A stretch of DNA of 64,000 nucleotides from Tetragonia tetragonoides (GCA_038025085.1 CM076145.1:20259057-20323056), one strand, 5' to 3'. Shown: positions 9,986 through 21,315, numbered from the stretch's first letter. A program made the numbers and translations. The notes: a model not told the origin generated them from the letters alone.

Positions 9986-12697
9986 TCAAATGGTCAAAAA
10001 ATGTATTTCATACAAATACATTATCATAAAAATCATCACTCGCATCAGCATCCGTGCGGAGCACCTCAAAGTGATCCTCCGACCTCCAAAGATCGACGCC
10101 ACCAACTGGCCAGGGTCAAAGGAAGAATGACAGGCAGGCTCCCGATACGAGCACCCCTCTCCTACATAACTCGAATCATACCTCCACGAAGAATGAGGAG
10201 GCATGGTAGGCATCACAGAAGCAGGGACAGAGGGCTGGTAGTAAAGACCGCCATAAGGAGCATAGCCCTCATACTTGGGATAAGAAGGATACATCGGCAT
10301 AGGCATAGGAGTAGGCTCTACAAACGGAGCCATCCTACTCCCACCAGGACGCTCCGTCCGATGAACAGGCTCCCTCTCTCTCCTAGGACTCTCCCTCCGA
10401 GTGCTCCTCTCTCGAGAAGGACTGCGCTCAGGCAAGCTCACAACCTCATCATCCGACAATACCACTTGTCGTGACCGACGAGGAAGGGGTCGACAATACT
10501 CAACCTGCAACCCACCAAACATATAAGATACATTTCCCAAAGCATACAACTTTGGAAATTCAAAATCAAGCTTACCTTATCCAAGTCAGCCCTCGAGCAA
10601 GTGCCCTTCGAGAGAGTTCGAGATATCCAGGACTTCATAGCATGCATCATCCTAAAAACCTTCCCGGTCTGCTCACGGTGAAGCTGCGTAAAGAAAATTC
10701 AGTACAAGCCTGAAAACGGTAAAAATCACACACAACAGGTAAAATTATGAATTTACCCCCGGATGCCCAACTGGAAGAAGAAGGCCTTGACTGTCCTCAT
10801 CAAGGTCCTCCGTCATGGGGACTTCTCCCCAGCACTCCTTCCCGCCATAGTCCCGACCTCGGACCCGTATATCCGGGATATCCACATCAACGTCATCAAC
10901 CCGAGGCTCCTACAAAGAAGGTTAGCAACCAGCAAACAAGAAAGGCATAGAATGACAAATATGAAGTTCTTACCTTCAAACCCACAAATGAAGGCATGAG
11001 GCAATCACGACAGAACTGCTCGTAGTGCCCCGCAAGGTCCTCCGCAGGCTCCCTCAAATACCGCATAGCATCCGAGCCCACCATGGCCTCCGTAACCTGC
11101 TCGCGAGACAAGCACCTCACCAAAAACATGGTCGAGGGAAGATCCGCTCTCGCAAATACCACTCAAAAGAGAACGGACCCGCAATCAGGATCCTCTCGTG
11201 GTCTATCGCCCTAGATGAAAGAACAGCATCCGAAGCCAACCCATGATACTTCGCCCATGGGAAGTAGTCAATCTACACAAATACGAAATATAAGATATTT
11301 CCACGCCAAGAAATATAACCCATGCAATGAAAAACAAAATTGCGTTACCTTGTGCCAGTCTAGGAGCAGGAGGGCCTCCCTATACTGCTGAAGAGTCTGG
11401 AAGGGCGCATGACCCCTATAACGCCACGCCCTGCAAATTGGGAAGTCTAACTCCCAGCCCGTAGGCGCCATGTCCAGGAAATGCTCGAAAAACCAAGGCT
11501 ACATCGAAATATGAAATTAAGCACCACACACTTAAATCATGCAAATTGCCAAAACGAATACAAAAAGCAAAATGTACCTGCAAGGCCTTCCAGAAACCGC
11601 ACAAGCTCACGGGAGGAAGAGTCGACTTCTTGTATCCCTCATCATTCACGCAGCAAGCAAACCGCATGCACCTCAAGAGGTTGGTGTAGCCCGGCAATCC
11701 GCAGTTGTACTCTCTCACCCTCTCCCAATCCAACAAGCTAGGGAGGTAAATAGCATGGATACGCTCCCCCTTGTCACGAAAGATAGTAGTGGCAAGGAGA
11801 TAGGCGATGAACATCCTCGCCTTCTGCTCCACCGAGGTGTTTCTTTTGTACCCCGCGTCAGTCAAAGCGGCATAGAGCTCGCTATAGGGACGATAAGGGT
11901 GACCCCAGGTGTTCCCCCAAGGGCCAAATAACTCCACCATCTTTGTCTTACGTTTCTAGATGGAAACGTCATAGACAATGGGCGTACCCACGCAAGGTAC
12001 CCGAGTCAGCATAGCAAACTCTGATGGAGTGATCATCATCTCCCCATTAGGGAAATAGAACGTGTTGGTAGTATCCCAAAAACGCTCCAAAGACAAGCGG
12101 TCAATGCACCTCTTGACTCGCTCAACCGAGTCCACCGCTTTCAAAAGGGGTCCAAACCCCGCACTCTGCACCTCTTTAGGCAAGACCTTAAAAAGTCTCA
12201 CCTAAGAGCCATAGTTACCATGGGGCTTCAAATTACCATCGGGTTCCTATGATCAAAATTGCAACCCCCTTAGGTTCACATTTCACACAAATGTTCAATC
12301 CTAAGCATGTTTCTAAGTTCGTTCAAGCCGCGCAAGATCACATGCACTACAAACTTGACAATTGCATACATTTCCTATGCAAATTCTACTCAAGGCAAAG
12401 CATATAAACTAAAATTCAATACATAAAACTATGAATTCAAAGTTTGAGGCTTACCACAAACTTGGAAGCACGGGAGCTCAAGTGAGTCTCCGGTCGGAAA
12501 AGCAACTCCGATCGATCCCAAATGATGTCAGACATCCTATCCGATCGCGTGTATCTATCTTGAGGAAAAGCCACATTAGGCTTCCTCTTTGAAGGCTTCA
12601 CATGGGAAGGAAAAGCCTTGGTGAAGATATCAATTTCTTCAACCTCCTCCTGGACCTCGGTCCTCCTACTCCTCTTCCTTGCCAATTTAGGAGCCAT
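9986..12697 (-). pseudogene. Antisense gene 2: multi-exon plant mobile domain (PMD) protein
   Basis: Starts at ATG 12697 (MAPKLARKRSRR, basic). Seven exons fit well on the minus strand: 12697-12455, 12246-11578, 11498-11349, 11272-10974, 10908-10757, 10683-10576 and 10504-9986. Every intron begins GT and ends AG; most begin GTAA. Exon 2 holds the PMD core: LERFWDTTNTFYFPNGEM, MITPSEFAMLT, then LLATTIF and LPSLLDWERVREY. Exon 3 continues with PWFFEHF, and exon 7 is a Pro/Tyr/Met-rich tail. Two TAG stops (12202-12204 and 11956-11958) and one frameshift near 11160 make it a pseudogene. PMD proteins include the host MAIL1/MAIN family and Tat antisense ORFs. Role in the element is unknown. Exon borders are read by eye. 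Confidence 0.72.
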
Positions 12698-13004
12698 GGA
12701 GAAGTATTAGCAAAGCAAGCAAAAGCAAACAAGCAAAATGGAGAAACTGGGATTTTTCTCCCTCCAAGGGTTTCAAAAACCCACTCTCAAATTCACCCCA
12801 AATTTGTGAGAAATCACAAATAAACTTCAAATTGTGTAAAGATTATGCAAAATCAAGCAAATGCAAACAAAAGAAGCAAATTTGAGCAATTTTGAGCAAG
12901 AAATGAAGGTTGGGCAACAATGGAGGTAGAGAGAGAAAGTCTCGAATTTTTGAGGAAGAAATGACCCAAAAATTCGGCTCCCCCACAAAATACCCGATTT
13001 TCGC
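12698..13004 (-). other. Leader/promoter region of antisense gene 2
   Basis: Rich in AAGCAAA/CAAATTTG strings with no ORF of note. It looks like the untranslated leader of the minus-strand gene. A weak TATTTTG sequence near 12993 could serve as a TATA-like site, but this is not convincing. Confidence 0.4.
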
Positions 13005-13205
13005 CTCTGAACCGGCCCAGCGGCCTGGTTCAGGGCCGCCCAGGCTAAGCGGCTTAGCCGCTGGTCCTGGCGGCCAGGCCGCTGGCCTCGGCGACTAAGC
13101 CGCCAAGCCGGGCGGCCCCTCTAGCAGTCTTCGCACGGCCATAAGAGCCGCCGAGCGAGCCTGTAAAGGCCGCCCAGCGCTCGACGGCCCTGCGCGTGGC
13201 CGCCG
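13005..13205. repeat. AGCGGC/GCCGCT-rich tract upstream of antisense gene 2
   Basis: Second GC-rich block in element A with repeated GCGGCC, AAGCGGCTTAGCCGCT and GGCCGCC strings. It has the same composition and the same relation to an antisense gene as 9362-9560. Confidence 0.7.
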
Positions 13206-13438
13206 AACCAGTTTTTTCGTTTGCCGCGCAGGATTGCATTTCTTGACCGTTGGAAGCCCGGGAGGTTCGAGCATGTCACCCAAAATGACTCTTTCGCCCC
13301 CACAGCTTGGTTTCCTATCCTAGGGACCCGGTATTATCTATTTTTGCAGGCGCAAGCCTTACATCTAATATTTTACAGGCACAGGCACTTTATTATATTT
13401 TGCAGGTACAATTTTCCAAAAACACATGCATCACTGAA

Positions 13439-13700
13439 GCAGAGCAACAAAACGCTCTTTGACATTGAGGCTATTAAAATTAGTGTCACGCTAGCACCCT
13501 TGAAGCAGAGAACAATGCTCTTTGACGATGAGGCTATTAAAATTAGCGTCACGTTGGCACCCTTGAAGTAGAGCAACACAACGCTCTTTGACGTTGAGGC
13601 TTTTAAAATTAGCGTCATGTTAGCACCTGCAAAGCAGAGCAACCCAACGCTCTTTGACGACGAAGCTATTAAAATTATCATCGCGTTGGCAAAAACAAAG
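13439..13700 (+). repeat. About 63-bp minisatellite, 4 units, in the 3' untranslated region
   Basis: Four imperfect tandem units, each running GCAGAGCAAC..ACGCTCTTTGACG..GAGGCTATTAAAATTAGCGTCACG..AGCACC, about 62-66 bases long. They lie just upstream of the polypurine tract. Element D has an unrelated minisatellite of nearly the same period at the same relative place (40490-40735). Confidence 0.85.
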
Positions 13701-13824
13701 CAGGTAACCCTGACCACAGGCGGTCAGGAGTCTATCTTTCCTTTCTTTATAACATAAAGCATTTTCAAAAAACATTGCAGGCATTTTAAGCAAATACTTT
13801 GACTTTCGCTTTTACAAGCTTGGC

Positions 13825-13839
13825 CAAAGTGGGGGCTTC
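13825..13839 (+). promoter_or_regulatory. Polypurine tract before 3' LTR
   Basis: CAAAGTGGGGGCTTC directly precedes TGTAGACACC. The same motif precedes the LTRs at 41293 and, changed by a few bases, 60058. It is the plus-strand primer site for reverse transcription. Confidence 0.75.
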
Positions 13840-15053
13840 TGTAGACACCCTAATCGGTTCTCATCCCCTGGCACCGCAACGCCCGATGATGATGGTAATG
13901 GATTAACATGGACGTAAGTAGAAAAGGACATTGCTCGGAAATCTAGACCAAATTCCTTGAAACCTTAGTCTTTGGATAGCCCTTGTTATAAGGATTCCAA
14001 CGCCTTTGGCCTTACCTCAATCAGGTTCCCGGATCAAGAGATATCGCGTCTCAAAGATTTGGGTCAAAACCGCTCAATCCAGACCCCCTAGGTCAGCCCA
14101 AGGGCAATTTCGTAAGCACAAAAAGTCAAATACCCTAGTCACACGCGCGCCGTCAGGTCTAGCGGCTATCGCTACCTGCCCGGCGGCCAGCCGCAGAGCC
14201 TCAGCGGCCCGCGGTAGCCTCGGGCCCCAGCTGCCCTCCGTTTGGCTACTGGGCCCGTTTTTTGGCTGGGCAGAGTTGTGGCGCCGTGTTTCTTACCCTA
14301 AGCCCCAAAATTCGTCCCCCAACTCTATAAATACTCCTCTTCACCCTCTTTTGCAGGGGGTTAGTCAGTTCATAATTTTGAGAGCATTGAGAGCACATAT
14401 TTCCCCAAATCAAAGAGAATTCAGAAATCTGAAGATCCAAGCAAGCATTACACCTAGCCTAGCACCCAAGATCGAAGAGCAATTCCAATTCTACTAGTCC
14501 CGTTCGAATAGAACGTCCCGTTCGAATACAATGCTTGGCGCGTTTAGCAAAGTGCAGTAGGTTGGAGCGTTAATTTAATGCTTTATATCTTGTTTATGCT
14601 TGTTAATAGTATGCATGTGAATTGGATATAAATTGTGCGAAGTGATAACATAGGTAATTTGGTTGTCCTTAACCTGTCTAGTTAATTTAGGATCTTGGAC
14701 GACCGGACTTGTATGGAACCATATAGTATAAATAAATATTTGACATGGATAATCTTAGTAGAGGCCGTTTATACGGGCGATTTAGATGAGATTTGTTTTT
14801 TTTATTTCGTACCTACACCCCCGAATTCAATATTTAGTCCCCATGGGCATGAGTCAATTCCCAATAGGAATTGGGTGCACTTTTGATGGTTTCCAATTGT
14901 TTCCTTAAAAATTGGCGGCGGCTTCTTTTTTGCAAATTATTATTCCCCATAATTAAATTAAATTGCATATGACGTATTATTAAGAACAATTAATCCTAAT
15001 CGAATAAAATCACGATTTTAATGGAGAGCCGGGAAGAGGCGAGGGTTCTTACA
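13840..15053 (+). mobile_element. 3' LTR, family 1 (element A)
   Basis: Begins TGTAGACACC after a polypurine tract and ends GGTTCTTACA, about 1.2 kb. It contains a GC-rich AGCGGC tract (14150-14250) and a TATA box TATAAATA at 14326-14333. A second, truncated copy of the same family starts at 36377. The exact 3' border rests on the TACA end, which matches other Tat LTRs here. Confidence 0.72.
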
Positions 15054-15448
15054 CTCTCTTTCATAATTTATCCTCTTGTTCAATTTTGATCCTAGTTTTG
15101 CAAGTAAGTGTTTTTAACTAGTTTTTGATTCTTAAAACCTTTGAATTTGATTCAAGTATGAGTTTTTATGAACCTTAGTTTGTGTATGAGTAAACTCTAA
15201 TTTTATATATTTGGCTAGGGTTTGCTAGTTTCTACTATTTTGCATGTAAGAATCATGATTAGGGTTGAGTTTAATGTTTTATTGAATATGAATCAAAGTT
15301 TGAGTTCGAAAGGTTGGAACTAGTGTTTTATTAAATCTGAAAATTTATTAATTATTCAGGTCTAAGTTAGATTTGTAATTTGTTAAACTGATTAACAAAA
15401 AAAAAAGATATTTTATTAGCTGAACACGGTTGGGCAGTGTACAGTGCG
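15054..15448. other. Sequence between two Tat LTRs
   Basis: AT-rich with CT-rich start, no ORF. It may be the left part of the Del-type LTR that continues after the solo LTR at 16739, since the solo LTR appears to split one sequence. No clear repeat border seen. Confidence 0.4.
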
Positions 15449-16738
15449 TGTAGACGCCAAAAAAGCGCCTTCAGATTTCTCCGCAAAAGCCCAATGATGA
15501 AAGGAGTCATTTATAAACTTGAACGTTATTTTTGCTTTAATAGGTAAAATAAGGTCTCAGGTTTTTCCTCGAACACCCCTTCATACCGACCCTACTCAAA
15601 AGGCCCGTTCAAGAGCTTTCCAACGACACCTCTCGTGTGTTTTTCCGACTCCCGGTCGCCAAGTTGCAAACCGGGAGTAAAACCATCTTTTATCGCAGAA
15701 GGGTAAAACGGTCTTTTCACATTTTTAGAAAACTAAAACTCCTCTGAAAATTAAAATTGACTGGATGTCGTCATATGACGACATCCAGCTGGCAAGCTGA
15801 CAGCCGTCATCGGCTGTGGCTGAAAATCTAGAGCTGCTAGCGGCGCTCGCTGGGTCTCCAGGCCCAACTTTTTTTAAGCCCAAATTCCAAATTTCGGCCT
15901 CCTTTCACCCGTCCAACCCTACTTCCCGTGCCTATAAATATGACCCTCGACCCTCATTCAAACACACACAGTCTACAGTTGACAACCTCTATTCTCAAGA
16001 GTATTAACACTAAGCTCCCCCCTCTTTCTTCTAAATTTGAGATCTTGTCTTTACTATTTTTGCTAAATAGCCTACCGTTCACGTACTAACTCCTGAGGGC
16101 TCAATTTAAATTAATTGCTTAATTGTTTATTTTCTAGTAGTCATAACGTAAATACCATGCTAATAAACGTCTTTTATTGCTTAGTAAATATTGTCTTCCA
16201 AGCATGTCTAGTCTTTGTAATGTTCAACTTGCCAATCGAATGCATGTCTAAACAAGGGTTAAAAATAAATGTTGTGATACTTGTGATGAACCAATTAATA
16301 GTCTAAGTCGAGGTTGTTAATCCGGTTTTGCATGGGAATTATGTCTTTAAATTATTAAGCAAACATGAGTTAGTAGAGGCCGTCATAAAACGTGTGAGTT
16401 GGGCGCCTAACACCTTCCCACCTCGTACCTTTCCCCCAAACCTATTATTATTGGGTACTCATATATTCTATATGAGCGGGAGTCTTTCTTAAAACATGAT
16501 CAGTTCACTTATCGCGCTATTGGGTTTTCCTTTCGGTTTTGTCCCTTCGGTTTATTCCTTCGATAATACGCCGATAGCAGATTTGTAACCTCTTTCATGG
16601 TTTTTATTCAATTTATGTCTTTACAAAAGCTTTTCTAACTCGATGGTCCCTTGAACTTATCTAAACCCCCAACTTACAAATTTTCTATAAGGACGTACTC
16701 CATGGAAACAGATGGATGGAAAATCCTGGGTCCTTACA
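15449..16738 (+). mobile_element. Solo Tat LTR, family 2 (copy a)
   Basis: Runs TGTAGACGCC...GGGTCCTTACA, 1290 bp. It is not preceded by a polypurine tract and not followed by the TGGCGACTTC primer site. Flanks are GTGCG (15444-15448) and GCGCG (16739-16743), a 5-bp target duplication with one mismatch. So it looks like a solo LTR left by LTR-LTR recombination. TATA box TATAAATA at 15933-15940. Copies b and c are at 41293-42555 and 57321-58583. Confidence 0.75.
15761..15788. promoter_or_regulatory. Perfect 28-bp palindrome in LTR U3
   Basis: Left arm CTGGATGTCGTCAT followed immediately by its exact reverse complement ATGACGACATCCAG. The centre contains inverted TGACG half-sites (the core bound by plant TGA/bZIP factors) around CATATG. 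Near-identical versions sit at about 41608-41636 and, on the minus strand, at about 58271-58297, about 160 bases upstream of the LTR TATA boxes. A half-site remains at about 60402. Regulatory role is inferred. Confidence 0.65.
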
Positions 16739-17922
16739 GCGCGCGGCTGCACCGTGCGCAGCAGCTGGGTGGCTGTCACGGCTGCCTTTCGTGACTATCA
16801 CAGCCGCCAGCCACCGCTGAGCGATGGTCAGCGGCGGTGGAGGTGGTGGTGGTTGGTTGTTGGTGATATTTTGTGGTTTGACTTGTTGTTTTTAGTTGTT
16901 GACTTCAATTAGGGTTTTGGAATGTTTCATAATTTAGTTTATGTAAATTCTGTTTTTGGAAACGTTTGAGCATGCATGAGTAATTAAAAATCCAGAAACT
17001 TTATTATTTTAATTAAGAGTACTAAATCATCTTTAAAGTTTAATTAAGAGGTTTAGAAGTCAAAGTATTGACTATTGGTTATTGTGGATTTGTTAGGGAC
17101 CGTTAACCGCACCTAAACGTAAGGAGCTTACGTAAATTTGTTGAATTGACTTATTGCACAAGGTATATTCATTGTCTAGTATTGAATTGCGATTTCTATT
17201 CATACTTGGTTTGTGGATGAGGGATAATTGTTATATATTTGATTATGATTATTCGTATAGAATTATATGATAGTGAATGCATGTTGATAAATGTTGGAAA
17301 TTCACTTTGTGTAGCAATGTCTACTTGTTGGGATTCATGTTATATGAGAATACATGTTAATCTCTGTAATTACGTGGAGTAATTATTTGTGATGACATAT
17401 ATTAATATTTGTTCAATTTGGATATAGCCTATCGTTATTTGTATCATGTTTGTAATGTGTCAATAAGTTAATGTGATTTGGACTATTGATTTGGTAAACA
17501 ATATTGGAACCTGAAAAAAGTGGTTGTAAATAGAGTGTTGATGCTCATTCATGTGAAATTATTGCCATCGGAATTGTGAACGTTATTTTTTCATTTTGTA
17601 ACTGTGGAGTAGTCACTTGAGAAATGACAAGATATGTGTATTGCTTGTTATGTGATCACTTTATAAAAATAAATTGAGAGTTAACACTTCTTTGGTAATG
17701 GATCCATCGAAGGATGCGAATGAGAATTTGTCACTTGTTACATTGAGTGGGTCCTAACTGCGGATATGGCCCCAACGTATTGAAATCTTGTATCCATACT
17801 GAGTAGTTGGGCGCGTGGTTCTCTGGAATAGTTCTTCCTACAGACCAAAGGGTTGAAGGAGGGTATGCATACTTAGGAACATTTGAAGTACTTCAGGAGT
17901 CATCTATACTATGTGCACGGGA

Positions 17923-18656
17923 CTAAGATCCTATTGAATCTACTGCGGTTGGTTTGACTATTCTGGCGATTCTCTTCTCTGTAATGAACTTCACTAATGG
18001 ATAATAATAAATATTGGATTTATTATTTGGTGTTTATGCTTGTCTTTAATTTAAAACATGTTGTCTTTTATTTTCGTAAAGCATGATTATTTATTTTATT
18101 TAAGCATGTTTGCTTGACATGGAGATTTAGATGGACTACGTGGTTATGAATTACTCAGAGTAGCTTATTGGTTGTTTTTCTTTCTACTTGTGTTTGTTGT
18201 CCATTTCTCTTCAATGATGAGCCTATGATGAACCTATATGGAATTCGTCTATATGGGGGAGTAGATTGACATGATTATAGCTCGTCGAGTAGAGCTAGTG
18301 AGAAGGCGACTGATGAAAATTGTATATCTTCTAAGAATATTTATCTTTATCGTTTAGATATGGATTCTTCTAATATTGGGATTTTTATATTGTAATGAGA
18401 TTAATTCTCTTGCATGAGAATTAGTAGTTTACTATTTCTTATTTCTTATTTCTTTTGGATTATTTGTTTTAAGTTTAGTTTTGAAAAGATAGTTACTATT
18501 TAATTATCTAGGAGGTGTGTCTAGGATATAAACATGTTGTTTCTTTCTAGCCTTGTATATGATTTGAACATTAAATAAGGCAGTGACGCTTCAAATTTCC
18601 GCTGCAACTCGTGATATTAAATTGGTTTAAATTAGATGGAAATTCGGGGTGTTACA
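17923..18656 (+). repeat. Tandem duplication of LTR 3' part, copy 1 (734 bp)
   Basis: Begins CTAAGATCCTATTGAAT and ends GGGGTGTTACA. Copy 2 starts directly at 18657 and covers 18657-19304 plus 21235-21312 (726 bp) once the inserted LTR is removed. The copies are collinear throughout with scattered substitutions and short indels. Confidence 0.85.
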
Positions 18657-21312
18657 CTAAGATCCTATTGAATTGACTGCGGTTGGTTTGACAATTCATG
18701 CGATTCTCTTCTCTCTAATGAACTTGGCTAATGGATAATAATAAATATTGGATTTATTATTTGGTGTTGATGCGTGTCTTTAAATTAAAGCATGTTGTCA
18801 TTTTTTTTCTTAAAGCACAATTATTTATTTTATTAAGCATGTTGGCTTAACTTGGAGACTTAAATGGACTATGTGGTTATGAATTACTCAACGTAGATGA
18901 TTGGTTGTTTTTCTTTCTACTTGTGTTTGTTGTCCATTTCTCGTCATTGATGGGCCTATGATGAAACTAAATGGAATTCGTCTATATGGGGAGTAGATTG
19001 AGAGGTATTGTTAGCTCGTGTTTGGAGTTAGAGGAAGGCACATAAGAAGATAGTAAATCTTCTAAAAACATTTATCTTTTGTTTAGACTTTGGGATTTGT
19101 TTATGAAGAATTGTATTGTAATGAGATTAATTCTCTTGCATGAGAATTAATAGTTTCATATTTTCTTATTTCCTTTGGATTACTTGTTTAAGTTTAAGTT
19201 CGAAGATAGTTATTATTTAATTATCTAGTATGCATTATTGGGATATAAACATTTTGTTACTTTCTATCCTTGTATTTAATTTGAACATTAAGTACGACAG
19301 TAACTGTAAACACCATGGTTTGAATTTTACTCCCTTTCTCTTGAGTGTTTAGGATAATTGAAGAGTCGCCGCGAAATTATAAGAAAAACACTTGGAAACC
19401 AGTAAAGAACCCAAATCGAAAGTCTAGAAAGACTCCAACCTAGGTTTAATGCACTCAACCCCGATTGGGGATAAATTGACTCTAATGACCCAAATGACCA
19501 AAGACGTGTTCGGGGGTGTGGGTACGAATTGGGAAGGTCTTAGGCACCCAATTACACCCGTTATGCAAACGGCCTCTATTAATTGATCTTGTATAATAAT
19601 TAAAGTTGCATGGTTCCAAACAAATCTGGTCGTCTAATTCCTAGAATTAACTAAGTGGGTTTGAACAACATGAATTATTGCTATTGTTATCGCAATGCAC
19701 ATGATTTATCCAATTACATGCAATGAATTAATAAAGCGCAAGATTAACCCAATAAAAACACAAGATAATAATATTCTCCAAAACCTACCGTTCTTGCTTG
19801 ACACACCAATTGCCAACTTGCATCAATAAACAAGTTAGTAACTTTATTGAGATTAAAGTAAAGCAATAAAGAAGTTGCTAGTTAATTAAAACATGCTTCT
19901 CATGCAATAATTATAACTAATCATGCTATTAATCTAATCATGCTATTAATCTAGTTCTATGCTAGTTTAACTGATTAAACATGTAAATATGCAAAAACAT
20001 GTTTTTTATGCTAAACATGCAATAAATATGGATTAAACTATTCTAACATGATTAATATACTAATATACAAATTCATAATGAAAACATGCAAATACATCAA
20101 CCATAAGCATTATCTAAGTAAAACATGATTTTGTAAAGAATTGATTTTAAAAAAATAAACACTCAGGATAGATAACTTGGATGTTCACTTACGAACGGAC
20201 GAATTCCAAAAGATTCTTGTTCTTGATCAATGGTAGATGAATTATGTGTTGTCTTGTGAAGATGAATGATATTAAAGGTTTATTTGTGGTGGAAAGGATA
20301 AAGGATCAATTTTTCTGGTGGAAGGATAACTAGAGTTGTTTTCTTGGTGAAGGCGGAAGGAGATGGATAAAGATTGAGAGATTAAGGTTAATTAGAGAGC
20401 TTTAGGTTTCAATTTGACCTCTCCATTGTGTTCTCCTTGAAAAAACGGAGGTAAAGAGTATATATAGAGGTAGGTTTAGGTCTGGGACGGAACTGACAAA
20501 AAGGCCGAACAAAATAGTCTATCAGGCGCCTCTCGGGTGGGGCCACTTGGCATCCAAGTGGCTTTGCTAGGCTCCAAGAAGCTACCTCTTGGACTAACAG
20601 TCTAGCCGCTGGGGCACGCAGCTCAGCCGCTTGGGCAAGCGGTTCAGCCGCTTGGGTAGCGGTTCAGCCACTCCGAGAAGTAGCGAGACAATGTTACGGC
20701 CCATAACTTCTTTGTTTGACCTTCGATTGACCTTATTATGTTTGCATTGGATTCCTTATGCAAAGGGCTTTGTTTGGACATATTATAAGCCCTATTCTCA
20801 AGACTATTATGGGAGTTATGGCGCAAATACTAAAGAGGTGTCCATTTCAATATACCTTGCGGTAATTGGATCATATTTCATTCGTTTCTTATTGGACTTG
20901 GACCCATAATATGTAATTTTGAAGGTATTTGTCTGAGGAATCCATTTTAATTAGTTCCACTTGATATTTCTTCCTCTAATGGAGGATAATCCTATTTGAA
21001 TCGTCGAGTGCGGTAATCAGAGCATCGTTTTTGTCTTATAACTTTGTGGTATCACATCTTTTGACTCCGGTGTTCGTTTGGGAAAAAGTAAGGGGTGTTG
21101 GAAAGGTTATAGAAAGGATTTATTCCAATGATCAAGAGTTCGAACACTTCAAAAATTCTTATAGTCCATGTTATTCGATATCCATCATCATCGGGTTTTT
21201 GGTGGGACAGAGACAATTTGGTGTCTACAGTAACGCCTCGAATTTCTAGCGTTTCTACTGCAACTCGTGATTTTAAATGGTTTTAAATCAAACGGAAATT
21301 CGGGGTGTTACA
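18657..21312 (+). repeat. Tandem duplication of LTR 3' part, copy 2 (interrupted)
   Basis: Direct continuation after copy 1, interrupted by the solo LTR at 19305-21229. It ends immediately before the primer binding site, so this copy is the functional LTR edge. Confidence 0.85.
19305..21229 (-). mobile_element. Solo Tat-type LTR on the minus strand
   Basis: On the minus strand it runs TGTAGACACC...GGTGTTTACA, 1925 bp. It is flanked by a perfect 5-bp target site duplication GTAAC (19300-19304 and 21230-21234). It includes an AGCGGC-rich tract (20525-20680) and a minus-strand TATA element (about 20458-20465), in the same order as the other Tat LTRs. There is no internal region, so it is a solo LTR. 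Confidence 0.88.
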
Positions 21313-21315
21313 AGT

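Larger units (their letters stand above)
1..15053 (+). mobile_element. Tat/Ogre-type Ty3-gypsy retrotransposon A (5' LTR outside window)
   Basis: Order seen: leader, gag, protease, reverse transcriptase, RNase H, second (archaeal-type) RNase H, integrase, antisense genes, minisatellite, purine-rich tract and an LTR running TGTAGACACC...TTCTTACA. The dual RNase H and the protease active-site string DNGSA are typical of the Tat/Ogre branch. The coding part closely resembles element B at 24490-34990. The LTR at its end (13840) belongs to a different LTR family from the one at B's 5' end. So the stretch after about 9560 could come from a second Tat element joined on; a single element with two antisense genes is the simpler reading. 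Pol carries frameshifts and a deletion. Confidence 0.8.
16739..21312 (+). mobile_element. 5' LTR region of element E, with partial duplication and insertion
   Basis: Long AT-rich LTR with no coding content, starting next to the solo LTR copy a. A full LTR end (GGGGTGTTACA) appears at 18656 and again at 21312, because the last 734 bases are duplicated. The second copy contains a 1925-bp reverse-strand solo LTR. The true 5' border (TGTAACACC expected) was not found. Confidence 0.65.

Noticed and set aside
13373..13717. Minus-strand ORF of 114 codons with repeated residues
   Set aside because: It is just the translation of the 63-bp minisatellite in the element A 3' region.
14006..14497. 163-codon plus-strand ORF
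   Set aside because: Lies wholly in LTR U3/R including the GC tract and TATA box; no family features.
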